Assembly (NCBI GenBank): GCA_039029455.1
Contig: JBCCGE010000006.1
Span: 7,397-71,396, forward strand
Origin: JBCCGE01 sp039029455
GTDB lineage: Bacteria; Pseudomonadota; Gammaproteobacteria; Arenicellales; Poriferihabitantaceae
Length of the DNA: 64,000 bases
Direction of reading: 5' to 3'
Position numbers and translations under genes: made by a program
Notes under the pieces: model-generated
Database searches by the model: none
Told to the model about the DNA's origin: nothing
The model's input: the letters and a program-made list of their open reading frames with translations, nothing else
Shown here: positions 1 to 9,262 of the stretch, in pieces
Position numbering within the stretch: the first letter of the stretch is position 1
Layout: the number at the start of each line of letters is the position of its first letter

Positions 1-978
1 GATCCGGACGAAATTGATCGTGATGTGCTTGAAGCACGCAAGGTCTACCATCGCGTACCCGACACCGTGACGAGCTGTCTCAATATGGATTTATTCGAGA
101 CAGACGACATATTTGAACAAGTGGAGTTTGTCGATTTTTACCGGTATTGCGACGTCTCGATGTCGGAACTCTATGCCTATCTCGACAGTAATGCGCCCTG
201 GCTTCGACCCAAAGATACCGGCCGGTCGACCAACTGCCTGATCAACGATACCGGAATCCACGTGCACAAGCAGAAACTGGGATATCACAACTATGCCCTG
301 CCCTACAGTTGGGATGTGCGTCTTGGACATAAAGAGCGCGATGCTGCGCTTCAGGAATTGAACGATCACATCGATGTCGAAGCTGTCCACGGAATTCTGG
401 CCGAGCTGGACTTTCCTCTGGAGCGTGTCTACCCCGCCCATCAGGATACACGGCTCGCCGCATACTATCAGTCAGGCGCAACTGCACCCGAGCCCGAGGC
501 GTTGCGGGAAATGCTCCGGGAACAGTTGCCGGCAAACATGATCCCGGCCCACCTGGTTCCAATGGACGCACTGCCGCTGAACGTCAACGGAAAAGTTGAC
601 ATCTCTCAACTTCCGAACCCGATCGTCTATCGGCGCACGACCAGGTCAGGATACACCCCACCTGGCACACCTCTACAAAAAACAATGGTCAATATTTGGC
701 GGGAAACGCTGCATCTCTACTCGCTCGGAATCAAAGACAATTTTTTCGACCTGGGAGGGGATTCCATTATCGCGATTCAGCTGGTCGCCAAGGCAGCATC
801 ACAAGGCATCAACTTCACCCCAAGTCATATTTTTATGCATCAAACCATCGAAAAACTCGCGTTGGTTTGCGAGCAGGATTCAGACACACAGGAATCAACA
901 GCGAAGGATTCAATCGTAGCATTCGATATGATTGATGCCGACACTCGCCTGGAAGACCTGGCCAGCATGATCGATTAG
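1..978 (+). CDS. NRPS C-terminal part: PP-loop-like segment, A C-terminal subdomain, PCP (5' truncated)
   Basis: The frame is open from base 1, so the gene begins outside the window. About nt 100-400 encode a segment with GRSTN, HNYALPYSWDVRLGHK and a following R-x-x-A-x-x-E-L helix. This resembles the C-terminal part of PP-loop (adenine nucleotide alpha hydrolase) amidotransferases of the N-acetyl-sugar amidotransferase kind. About nt 440-610 match the AMP-binding C-terminal subdomain (RLAAYY, then LPANMIPAHLV and NGKVD with the A10 lysine). About nt 655-860 are a peptidyl carrier domain with DNFFDLGGDS, its phosphopantetheine Ser being codon 763-765. The usual A8 motif does not directly precede the A C-terminal part, so the PP-loop segment seems to be inserted inside the adenylation domain. 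It ends in a short acidic tail 15 bp before the next synthetase, so the two probably form one assembly line. The substrate is unknown. NRPS identity is secure; the PP-loop assignment is from motif resemblance only. Confidence 0.85.
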   Translation, partial: DPDEIDRDVLEARKVYHRVPDTVTSCLNMDLFETDDIFEQVEFVDFYRYCDVSMSELYAYLDSNAPWLRPKDTGRSTNCLINDTGIHVHKQKLGYHNYALPYSWDVRLGHKERDAALQELNDHIDVEAVHGILAELDFPLERVYPAHQDTRLAAYYQSGATAPEPEALREMLREQLPANMIPAHLVPMDALPLNVNGKVDISQLPNPIVYRRTTRSGYTPPGTPLQKTMVNIWRETLHLYSLGIKDNFFDLGGDSIIAIQLVAKAASQGINFTPSHIFMHQTIEKLALVCEQDSDTQESTAKDSIVAFDMIDADTRLEDLASMID

Positions 979-993
979 ACCGAACCCAGTGTC

Positions 994-3900
994 TTGGCAA
1001 CCTCCGACGACATAGAAGACGCTTTTCCACTGTCACCGCTGCAGCAGGGGATGTTGTTTCACAGCGTCTCGTCTCCTGCAAGTGGTGTCTATATTGAACA
1101 AATCACTGCCCGCTTCCAATCTGAAGACTTTCAGGCGGAGGTCTTTCAGCAGTGCTGGCAGACAATAGTCGAGCGGCATCAAGCATTTCGGTCGGCTTTT
1201 GTCTGGGAAAAAGTAGAAAACCCACTGCAGGGTATAAAACGAACCGCAAAGGTTAGCTGGGAACTGCTTGACCTTGGCAATGTTAGTCGCAGCGACGCTA
1301 ATCAGCATTTACTCGATATTAAATATCAGGACCGAGTACGGGACTTCAATCTGGCTAAGGCCCCTTTGATGCGAATGAAGCTCGTCAGGATGCCAGTCGG
1401 AGAAACCCATTGGATCTGGACCCGGCACCATCTGATTGCGGATGGTTGGTCGACCAGCATAGTGCTGCAGGAACTCGCGGAGCTGATGTCGCGGAATGGA
1501 AAGGCGAGTACTCTGAAAACTCCGATTCCCTACAAGCGCTATATTGCGTGGCTTAAAGACCGATCTGATATCGGAGGCGAAAAATCGTTCTGGCGCCGGC
1601 ATCTGGCTGGAGTTGATTCGCAAGATCCGCCCTCGTGTCTCACCCAGCACGCAACAACCCATCGTCTGGGGGAGTTCAACGAACTCTCAGTAAAACTGTC
1701 ATCCGACGCCACCAAAGCTCTAAAGACCTGGTGTCAAAATCAAAGAGTGACGCTCAACGTGTCGATTCAGACAGCCTGGGCGATATTGCTGGCAAATCAT
1801 ACCCAATCCAGCGATCTCATCTGGGGTGCGACTTTTTCAGGTCGACCGGTGTCACTGAATGGTGCGGATCAAATTGTTGGATTGATGATCAATACCTTGC
1901 CCGTCAGACTGAAATTGAGCATTACCCAGTCGGTGGCAGAAACTGTTCAGCGACTGCAACAGATTCAGCTGGAGATGCAAAACCACGAAAACTCCGGCCT
2001 CCTGGACATAAAACGCTGGAACAGCATTTCGTCTGACAACCCACTGTTTGATTCAGTTGTAGTGTTTGAAAACTATCCTCGACAGTTTTCAGGCACACAA
2101 GCTTCCGAACGAGTGACTCTGCCTGATCTTCATTACAAAGAGCAGAGCAACCTGCCTGTCGCACTGGTTGTACTGCCAGGAGACGAGCTGGAGTTCATTC
2201 TGATTCACGATACAGACGCCATATCCGTTGAGTCGGCCTCAAGAGTTCTTGGGCAGCTAAATAAAATCGTAAACCAGCTCCCCGCCTCTGCCGACGCCAG
2301 TTGTATGGACGTTGCTATTTTCCCGCCGGAGGACAAGGCGTTTTTCGAAGGCGCAGAGTCAGACCGTCAAAAACGTGTTTTCATACCTGACGCTACCGCA
2401 GATGCGCTGATCCTTGAGCAGGCGCGAAAGTCAGCGGATCGCGTTGCGTTGAAGGATCAAACCCGTCAGGTGACTTACTCGGAAATGGAGGCACTCAGTG
2501 CTGCGGGAGCAAGCCGGCTGGAAGAGCTTGCAGTCCAGCAACACGATCACGTTGCAATCTGTGTAGAACGAAATGCTACCGCGATCCTGTGGATGCTCGC
2601 GGTGATGCGCACTGGCGCCAGCTATGTGATTGTTGATCCCGATTACCCGAAGGGACAGGTCAGACAGCTTCTGGTTCAAAGCTGCGCCAGAGTGGTAATT
2701 TCTGATGGTCGTCTAAAGTCTGTGCTGAATGAGTTTTCAGATTCTGGTTTTATTGATGCAGAGTGTTTGTATGAGCCCCAAAGCCAAAAGGCCTTATCGC
2801 AAGTCCGGGAATCCCATTCGCCCTCTGATACCGCTTACGTCCTGTTCACTTCGGGAAGCAGTGGGGCACCGAAAGGCGTCAGAATCAGTCACAGAAACCT
2901 GGTGTATTCCACTCTTTCAAGAGTCGCAATGTACCCGGATCATCCTGCGTCCTACTTATTAATGTCCTCGCTGTCTTTTGACAGCTCGGTTGCAGGAATT
3001 TTCTGGACACTATTTACCGGCGGTACGCTTGTACTTGCTAAGCATCGGCTGGAACAGGATCCGGAAGAATGGTTCAGCACGCTGGAAGCCGAAAAAATCT
3101 CCCACACGCTCTGCCTGCCCCGTCTTTATGAAACCCTGCTGGAACACGTCAAGCTTAACGACGGGTTCGGCCGACTGGATTCTGTGCGCTGCGTAATCAC
3201 TGCAGGAGAGTCGATGTCGGCCACCACAATGCTTGCGAATCACCGCAGATTCCTACCCAATGCGCGTCTGTTCAATGAGTATGGTCCAACCGAGGCAACA
3301 GTCTGGTGTTCCGTCTACGATGCCTCGAATCATTGTGAGTCAAAGCCGGTGCCCATCGGTCGACCCATACCGGGAACTGATATTGTAATTTTAAGCCCGC
3401 AAGGTAAACGGGTACCACCCGGCGTAATCGGTGAGATATGCATTCATAGTCCGGGGGTGAGCGATGGTTATATCAATAATTCCTCTGAGACCGGGTTGAA
3501 GTTCAAAAAGGTTCCTTTACTGAAAGACAGGACGTTTTATTTCTCCGGAGATCTCGGGTTTTGGGACGAGGCAGGATTTTTACACTTTATGGGTCGCGCA
3601 GACGACCAGATCAAGATTCGTGGACACCGAATTGAACCCGGCTATATCGAATCAAGAATCAAACAAATCTTTGCTGTATCGACCTGTGCCGTCATACCGT
3701 ATCAGTCGGCAAGGACGGGTCAGAACCAACTTCTGGCTGCAATAGAAAGCCGGACTTTGTCGGCTGAGAGTATTGCTACTCGTCTGCGCGACGAGCTGCC
3801 GGAGTACATGATGCCCGCAAAAATAATTTGCGAATCATCACTGCAGACTCTGGGAAACGACAAAATCGATCGTAAGAGACTTTTGGAACGTGTTGTGCAC

Positions 3901-6573
3901 TGTGAGTCGACTACCGGTCATGCCGACGCAGAGACGGCAGAAGAATCACTGCTCCAAACCGTATGGTCCGATCTGCTATCGATGGAAAGGATCGGCATCG
4001 ACGACAACTACTTTACTCTCGGCGGCGATTCAATCACGAGTATCCGTATTGTCTCTGAGGTCAATCGCAGGGGTTACCGGCTCTCAGCAAACGATATTTT
4101 CGATGCACCAACCATCCGAAAACTGGCCTCCAGACTGGAACCCGCCGTTCACGACAAAACTGAAGGCCTATCGAAACATGAATGGCAGAAAGCTGCTCAG
4201 GAGCAATACGGTCCCGATGCAGAGTGTGTGTTACCACTCAGCCCGAATCAGATATCGTTTTTGTTTGCCCGACTCAGGGCGCCGGAAAATGATCCTGGGC
4301 ATATGCAGATTCAGGCCAGTTTATCCGGAACATTGGATCTCACCCGATTCAACGACGCAGTCAACCAAAGCGTCCGAACTTTTCCTGCACTTCGCACCGC
4401 CATCGACGGAGAACAGCAAGATAGCCCTCTGCAAGTGACCTACCGCCCAAAGGATTTCAAACTGACTGCAGACAGCATTGAACCGACGAATCGAATGCCG
4501 CAGTATCTGATTGAAGATCGATTGTCGCCCCTTCATATTGAAGAACCGCAGCACTGGCGAATTCAGTTTTTTTCCGACCATTCCGATCAGTTCCACCTGT
4601 GTTTTAGTGCACATCACATTCTTATTGACGGCTGGTCGAGCGCGATAGTAATCAATAACATTCTGCGCTTATACAATCGCAAAGACTCAGAGGCGGAATC
4701 CAGCGCACCTGCATTAGATTCTTTCCATGCCTTCATCAGATGGCGAGAACGACAAACCTGGGAAATCGCGCGCGAATTCTGGTTAGAAAAGAGTGTTGCT
4801 CATGCGGCCAGCAGATCACAAAGCGAACCGATAGCTGCTGGTGAATCACCACAATCCACGGTCCGTGCAGAAATCAAAGGCAACGAATATGCTTCCCTAA
4901 ACCGCTTTGCCGGACTCAGAGAGATCACCCTTGCGCAGATGATTCAGACCGTGTGGGCGCGCACGCTGCGACAGTGCAGCACAACAAACCATATCGGATT
5001 TGCGCTCACAACTGCAGGTCGCAACCTGCCTGTACCAGGTATTGCAACGGCAGTGGGACAGTTTGTGAACCACCTGCCAATGCTGTTGGATATTGAGTTG
5101 AGTGAATCACTGGACCGGACCGCCGAGACAATAGCCGCCGAGGCTAGAGCACTGCGCCAGCATGAAGGCGTATCACCATCTCAGATTCAGACCTGGACTC
5201 GTCTATCACCAACGACCGTTTTAAATCTGGAGTGTCGATACTACGCACTGTCGACTCTGGTAATGGTTGAGAACTTTCCAACTGATTCCACGCAAGGTTC
5301 TAATATCAAGCTGCGTCTGGAGAGCTTTCAGCGCCGGGGCGAGAGCCGCCAATTCGTCGAGAGCAGTGCTTCCGCAGCGTTCTCTATGGTGTTGGCGGCC
5401 GTACCCCAATCCGAATCTCTTGGACTGCATCTTCAGTACGATACCTCACTGATAGACGAAGAAACTGCAGAAAATATTGTGCAATCCATTTCAACAGCAC
5501 TTGCTCACTGGTCATCTTCAGACACGGCAAACAAACTGCCACAGCTGCCAAACCTGGCCCATACCCTCTCGGCACCGATCGTTCGCACAAAATCCCGTTC
5601 TGTCCGCATGCCCGAAAACGAACTTCAGCAGGAGCTGTTGTCGATCTGGCGTGCGCTTTTGAAACAGGATGATATCTCTGTTGACGATTCGTTTTTCGAC
5701 CTCGGCGGTACGTCTCTGGTCGCCGTCAGTCTGGCAGAAGCCATAGAGCGACAGCTTGGGCACCGCATGCCGCTGTCGGTTCTGATCCGGAACGATTCCA
5801 TTCGACGACTGTCGTCAGTGTTGCCGCGAGCTGAAAGCGCAGAGTGGAAAACCATCGTTGCAATTCAGGATCAGGGAAGCCGCCTACCTGTTTTTGGCAT
5901 TCACGCTGAGGGGAATGTTCTGTTTTACCGGGATCTCGCCGAAAACCTTGGACCGGAGCAACCTTTCTACGGATTGCAAAGCCGTGAACTGGGAGGAGAC
6001 GTTGACCCTTTCGATTCCATTGAAGAAATGGCTGCGAGCTACATCGCGGAAATTCGGCAGATTCAACCAGCGGGCCCCTACACTATATGTGGAATGTGCT
6101 TCGGCGGATGGATTGCGTTTGAAATGGCGCAGCAACTGATTCAACAGGGCGATTCAATCAAGGCCCTTGTTGTGTTCGACTCCGGGGGTCCCACCCGAAC
6201 TGTGGACGATACCAGACAGAACACTCTTAAGACATCACTGTGGTCGTCGCCCTCCGTTATAAAAGCCGCCCAGCATGTAAGCCGTTTTTTCCTTCCTGCG
6301 GCGCAGAGACAGATAAAACAGGTTGCTCAGCATCACCGATTACTAAAACGCAACTATGTGGCACGACACTATCCCGGTTCAGTTACGTTTATCCGGAGTC
6401 AACAGTTTCAAAGCGACCCCAGATTCGATCGCCACATCAGACGCTGGCAAGCAGTCGCCGACGGTGGTGTGGACGCCCATCTTGTATCCGGGGAGCACGG
6501 AAATATTCTTGAGCCACCCCATGTATATGGCGCCGCAAAAATTTTCAGAGACTTACTCCACAGCAGCGACTAG
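994..6573 (+). CDS. NRPS, C-A-PCP-C-PCP-TE
   Basis: A 1859-residue terminal synthetase. Condensation domain 1 covers about residues 8-440, with HHLIADG at 145-151. The adenylation domain covers about 465-940, with FTSGSSGAPKG at 618-628, NEYGPTE at 761-767, then SGDLG and GRADDQIKIRGHRIE. PCP1 has LGGDS with Ser1013. Condensation domain 2 has HHILIDG at 1207-1213. PCP2 has LGGTS with Ser1574. The thioesterase has GMCFGG with Cys1702 at the nucleophile position, a candidate Asp1729 and His1835 in GEHGN. Module 2 has no adenylation domain, so PCP2 must be loaded in trans, by the upstream A domain, or stay a relay. The first in-frame start is TTG at 994 with no good ribosome site, only 15 bp after the upstream stop, which suggests translational coupling. 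Domain calls are firm; product and substrates cannot be read here. Confidence 0.95.
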   Translation: MATSDDIEDAFPLSPLQQGMLFHSVSSPASGVYIEQITARFQSEDFQAEVFQQCWQTIVERHQAFRSAFVWEKVENPLQGIKRTAKVSWELLDLGNVSRSDANQHLLDIKYQDRVRDFNLAKAPLMRMKLVRMPVGETHWIWTRHHLIADGWSTSIVLQELAELMSRNGKASTLKTPIPYKRYIAWLKDRSDIGGEKSFWRRHLAGVDSQDPPSCLTQHATTHRLGEFNELSVKLSSDATKALKTWCQNQRVTLNVSIQTAWAILLANHTQSSDLIWGATFSGRPVSLNGADQIVGLMINTLPVRLKLSITQSVAETVQRLQQIQLEMQNHENSGLLDIKRWNSISSDNPLFDSVVVFENYPRQFSGTQASERVTLPDLHYKEQSNLPVALVVLPGDELEFILIHDTDAISVESASRVLGQLNKIVNQLPASADASCMDVAIFPPEDKAFFEGAESDRQKRVFIPDATADALILEQARKSADRVALKDQTRQVTYSEMEALSAAGASRLEELAVQQHDHVAICVERNATAILWMLAVMRTGASYVIVDPDYPKGQVRQLLVQSCARVVISDGRLKSVLNEFSDSGFIDAECLYEPQSQKALSQVRESHSPSDTAYVLFTSGSSGAPKGVRISHRNLVYSTLSRVAMYPDHPASYLLMSSLSFDSSVAGIFWTLFTGGTLVLAKHRLEQDPEEWFSTLEAEKISHTLCLPRLYETLLEHVKLNDGFGRLDSVRCVITAGESMSATTMLANHRRFLPNARLFNEYGPTEATVWCSVYDASNHCESKPVPIGRPIPGTDIVILSPQGKRVPPGVIGEICIHSPGVSDGYINNSSETGLKFKKVPLLKDRTFYFSGDLGFWDEAGFLHFMGRADDQIKIRGHRIEPGYIESRIKQIFAVSTCAVIPYQSARTGQNQLLAAIESRTLSAESIATRLRDELPEYMMPAKIICESSLQTLGNDKIDRKRLLERVVHCESTTGHADAETAEESLLQTVWSDLLSMERIGIDDNYFTLGGDSITSIRIVSEVNRRGYRLSANDIFDAPTIRKLASRLEPAVHDKTEGLSKHEWQKAAQEQYGPDAECVLPLSPNQISFLFARLRAPENDPGHMQIQASLSGTLDLTRFNDAVNQSVRTFPALRTAIDGEQQDSPLQVTYRPKDFKLTADSIEPTNRMPQYLIEDRLSPLHIEEPQHWRIQFFSDHSDQFHLCFSAHHILIDGWSSAIVINNILRLYNRKDSEAESSAPALDSFHAFIRWRERQTWEIAREFWLEKSVAHAASRSQSEPIAAGESPQSTVRAEIKGNEYASLNRFAGLREITLAQMIQTVWARTLRQCSTTNHIGFALTTAGRNLPVPGIATAVGQFVNHLPMLLDIELSESLDRTAETIAAEARALRQHEGVSPSQIQTWTRLSPTTVLNLECRYYALSTLVMVENFPTDSTQGSNIKLRLESFQRRGESRQFVESSASAAFSMVLAAVPQSESLGLHLQYDTSLIDEETAENIVQSISTALAHWSSSDTANKLPQLPNLAHTLSAPIVRTKSRSVRMPENELQQELLSIWRALLKQDDISVDDSFFDLGGTSLVAVSLAEAIERQLGHRMPLSVLIRNDSIRRLSSVLPRAESAEWKTIVAIQDQGSRLPVFGIHAEGNVLFYRDLAENLGPEQPFYGLQSRELGGDVDPFDSIEEMAASYIAEIRQIQPAGPYTICGMCFGGWIAFEMAQQLIQQGDSIKALVVFDSGGPTRTVDDTRQNTLKTSLWSSPSVIKAAQHVSRFFLPAAQRQIKQVAQHHRLLKRNYVARHYPGSVTFIRSQQFQSDPRFDRHIRRWQAVADGGVDAHLVSGEHGNILEPPHVYGAAKIFRDLLHSSD

Positions 6574-6638
6574 CTTCAGGGGTCTGCTATGATTGGTGAT
6601 AAACGCACAGCTTCGGACACATTGTTCGCGGCAGTTTA

Positions 6639-6968
6639 ATGCAACCAGACAAACAACATCTGCACAATCGGATTTTGGTTATCTTCCGTCGTTTTCTTCG
6701 CGAAGAGGAGGAGCTTAGGGGCCTGATAGATGCTCAGGGCGCCGATATGACTGTGACGGAATCAAAGTGGCAGTTCACCTTGCCTTCTTTGTATGTCCTG
6801 TGTTGCACACAGGATTCACAGTTCGCCCAAATTGGATACAGCACATTCAGAAAACTGCTTTACCGTTTTCCGACCAACAAGCTTCTGGCTCCTTTTGGGG
6901 GCAAAGTGATGGTGGGGAAACAAAGAAGTAATGTGAACCGAACAACCTACGAGCTGCGTCGCGTTTGA
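6639..6968 (+). CDS. Hypothetical protein, 109 aa
   Basis: I do not recognise this protein. It is predicted soluble. The N-terminus is rich in Arg and Glu (RRFLREEEELRGLIDAQGAD), followed by a hydrophobic stretch with two adjacent cysteines (LPSLYVLCC) and a basic C-terminus. It starts with ATG 65 bp after the NRPS stop and ends 17 bp before the convergent stop of the APH-family kinase gene. No clear Shine-Dalgarno site is visible. It could be the last gene of the NRPS transcript or an independent small gene. It is the only coding candidate in the 6574-6985 gap. Confidence 0.45.
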   Translation: MQPDKQHLHNRILVIFRRFLREEEELRGLIDAQGADMTVTESKWQFTLPSLYVLCCTQDSQFAQIGYSTFRKLLYRFPTNKLLAPFGGKVMVGKQRSNVNRTTYELRRV

Positions 6969-6985
6969 GCGCCACCGGCATTACC

Positions 6986-8020
6986 TCATTGCTTCATTGC
7001 ACGCTCGGCGTGATGCCAACCCAGATCAGCGACCGGCATTGCCATCCGACCCACCTGCTCGGCGTCAGCTGCTGACGCGTTGCCATCCAGAGAGCGCTTG
7101 TGCACCCCCTGCACGATAGCGGCAAATCGAAAGCAGTGGAATGCAATCCAGTAATCCATATTGACGTCAATATTTGTGCGGGTGCTTTTAACAAACCGAG
7201 CGAAGAGTTCTTCGTTTTGAGGTATTCCCTCCGACTCCCTCTGAGAAGCGGAAATACCCGGAAAGTGACCGTCGTCCGGGAAACTCAGCATCGTGAGCCA
7301 ATACGTCAGGTCAACCAGCGGATGCCCAAGGGTGGACAGTTCCCAGTCGATAATCGCGATGATCTCCGGTCGATCCGGATGAATAATCAGATTGTCCAGT
7401 CGAAAATCGCCATGTACAAGTGCGGTGCCGGCCTCCTCCGGCGGCGGGTTCATTGACAGCCAATGTATTAACTGGTCCATTTCAGGAATTGTCTGCGTCT
7501 CGCTGGCTTTGTATTGCTGGCTCCAACGTCGAATCTGCCGCTCAACATAGTTCCCTGATCGTCCGAATTCATCCAGTCCAATCTTTTCAGGCTGTATGCT
7601 GGCGAGATCAGCCGCTAGATTTAGTTGATTGAAACACATCGCTTTCCGATCCGCAGATGTCCAGCCAGGAAGCCTAGGGTCTGTGAGCGTGCGGCCACGA
7701 ACATAGGACATCAAAAAAAACGGCGTGCCAATAATCGATTCGTCCCTGCAAAGCGCAATCATTTCTGGCACGGGTACCACGCTATCGCGTAGTGCGGACA
7801 TAACCTCAAATTCCCGTTCGATCGCGTGGGCCGAAGGCAGCAGATTGCCAGCAGGTTTTTTTCTCAGAACCCATTCACCCAGAGATGTCTTGAGACGAAA
7901 CGTGGGGTTGGACTGACCGGTAGAAAATTTGCCTATAGCGTGAATTCTGAAGCGCTGGCCGAACTCCTGCCGACCCCATGACTGCAGAACCTGCTGGTCC
8001 GGCAACCCTGCGACATTCAT
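6986..8020 (-). CDS. APH-family kinase, LvaA / ACAD10-ACAD11 kinase-like
   Basis: An aminoglycoside-phosphotransferase-fold kinase of 344 residues from the ATG at 8020; the longer open frame overlaps the preceding dehydrogenase gene and has no support. It shows a glycine-rich loop GQSNPTFRL (35-43), a Lys pair in VLRKKP, the catalytic HGDFRLDN (203-210) and the metal-binding DWELSTLG (225-232). This subfamily, next to or fused with an ACAD10/11-type acyl-CoA dehydrogenase, is known to phosphorylate 4-hydroxyacyl-CoAs (LvaA of the levulinate pathway and the kinase domain of ACAD11). It is the third gene of an SDR-ACAD-kinase operon, 25 bp after the dehydrogenase stop. The 4-hydroxyacyl-CoA substrate is inferred from family and neighbours; antibiotic resistance is unlikely. 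Confidence 0.85.
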   Translation of the reverse strand: MNVAGLPDQQVLQSWGRQEFGQRFRIHAIGKFSTGQSNPTFRLKTSLGEWVLRKKPAGNLLPSAHAIEREFEVMSALRDSVVPVPEMIALCRDESIIGTPFFLMSYVRGRTLTDPRLPGWTSADRKAMCFNQLNLAADLASIQPEKIGLDEFGRSGNYVERQIRRWSQQYKASETQTIPEMDQLIHWLSMNPPPEEAGTALVHGDFRLDNLIIHPDRPEIIAIIDWELSTLGHPLVDLTYWLTMLSFPDDGHFPGISASQRESEGIPQNEELFARFVKSTRTNIDVNMDYWIAFHCFRFAAIVQGVHKRSLDGNASAADAEQVGRMAMPVADLGWHHAERAMKQ

Positions 8021-8045
8021 CTTCAAAAACTCCGATACGATCGAA

Positions 8046-9236
8046 TCACAGCTCAAGCAGATGCCGGGCCAGTGCATGCTGATGAACCTGATCCGGTCCG
8101 TCCGCAATTCGAATCGTTCGTGCATAAGCGAATGCCTCAGCAAGGAAAGTGTCCTGAGAAACCCCCTTGGCACCATGTATCTGTATCGCTCGATCCAAAA
8201 CGGATTGCGCCATTCTGGGGACCACTATCTTGGCCATCGCGATTAAATGTCGTGCCTTCTTTTTGCCCTCCGCATCCATAGTCTTTGCCGCGTCCATCGT
8301 CAGCAATCTGGCCTGATGGATTTCGCAGGCCATATTCGCAAGATCCTCCCTGAGCGAGCCCTGTTCCGACAGTTTTTTCGCAAAAGCGATTCGCTGGTTC
8401 GCACGCAGACAGCTTTCCTCCAATGCGCGTTCAGCGCAACCGATCAGACGCATACAGTGATGAATCCGACCGGGACCCAAGCGTCCCTGGGCGATTTCAA
8501 ATCCGCGCCCTTCGCCGAGCAACAAATTATCGACAGGGACCCGGACCTGGTTAAATACAATCTCGGCATGACCATGTGGCGCATCATCACTGCCAAAAAC
8601 CATCATTGGACGGACAATTTCAACGCCAGGCGTGTCGATCGGCACAAGCACCATCGACTGCTGTTTATGTCTGTGCGCCTGTGGAGATGTTTTTCCCATG
8701 ACGATCAGCAGCTGACACCTCGGGTCCATTGCGCCTGTTGACCACCACTTATGACCATCGATGACGTACGAGTCGCGATCCCGTCGAATCGTGGTGCATA
8801 TATTTGTCGCATCGGACGAGGCAACCTCAGGTTCGGTCATGCAAAAGGCCGAACGGATGGTTCCGTCAAGCAATGGTATCAGCCACTGTTCCTGCTGCGC
8901 CTTAGTACCGTATTCGATGAGCGTCTCCATATTGCCGGTGTCGGGTGCATTGCAGTTGAAGACCTCAGGCGCAATCATAGAGCGGCCCATTATTTCAGCC
9001 AGCGGTGCGTACTCCGAATTGTTCAGGCCCGGTCCAAATCGCTGATCCCCACACCACAGATTCCATAGCCCCTGGTCCCGTGCCTGCTCTTTTAATCGTT
9101 CGAGGGCCGCAGGGATGGCCCAGCGATCGATTGATGACGCAATACCCTCACGAATACCGGCTTCAGCAGGATAGACAAAATCCTGCATAAAATCCTTCAG
9201 TCGATCCTCCAATTGTGATTGCTGTTGGTTCAACAC
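8046..9236 (-). CDS. Acyl-CoA dehydrogenase, ACAD10/11 (LvaC-like)
   Basis: A 396-residue FAD-dependent acyl-CoA dehydrogenase. FAD and substrate motifs are visible: CMTEPEVASSDATNI near residue 133, KWWSTGAMDPRC, and the C-terminal QIHGAKGVSQD. RIADGPDQVH near the end is characteristic of the ACAD10/ACAD11 branch. In that branch the enzyme works after a 4-hydroxyacyl-CoA kinase and removes the phosphate to give an enoyl-CoA. It lies between the SDR gene (26 bp upstream) and the APH-like kinase gene (25 bp downstream), all on the minus strand, which supports the shared pathway. Length is normal for the family. Confidence 0.93.
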   Translation of the reverse strand: MLNQQQSQLEDRLKDFMQDFVYPAEAGIREGIASSIDRWAIPAALERLKEQARDQGLWNLWCGDQRFGPGLNNSEYAPLAEIMGRSMIAPEVFNCNAPDTGNMETLIEYGTKAQQEQWLIPLLDGTIRSAFCMTEPEVASSDATNICTTIRRDRDSYVIDGHKWWSTGAMDPRCQLLIVMGKTSPQAHRHKQQSMVLVPIDTPGVEIVRPMMVFGSDDAPHGHAEIVFNQVRVPVDNLLLGEGRGFEIAQGRLGPGRIHHCMRLIGCAERALEESCLRANQRIAFAKKLSEQGSLREDLANMACEIHQARLLTMDAAKTMDAEGKKKARHLIAMAKIVVPRMAQSVLDRAIQIHGAKGVSQDTFLAEAFAYARTIRIADGPDQVHQHALARHLLEL

Positions 9237-9262
9237 GTTTGCAAAAAATATCTGTCTGACGT

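Noticed and set aside
6639..6968. Reading the 109-aa protein as LvaB of a levulinate operon
   Set aside because: It is on the opposite strand, convergent to the kinase gene, and I see no resemblance to LvaB.
7980..8176. Longer N-terminus of the APH-like kinase
   Set aside because: It overlaps the acyl-CoA dehydrogenase 3' end; ATG 8020 is better.
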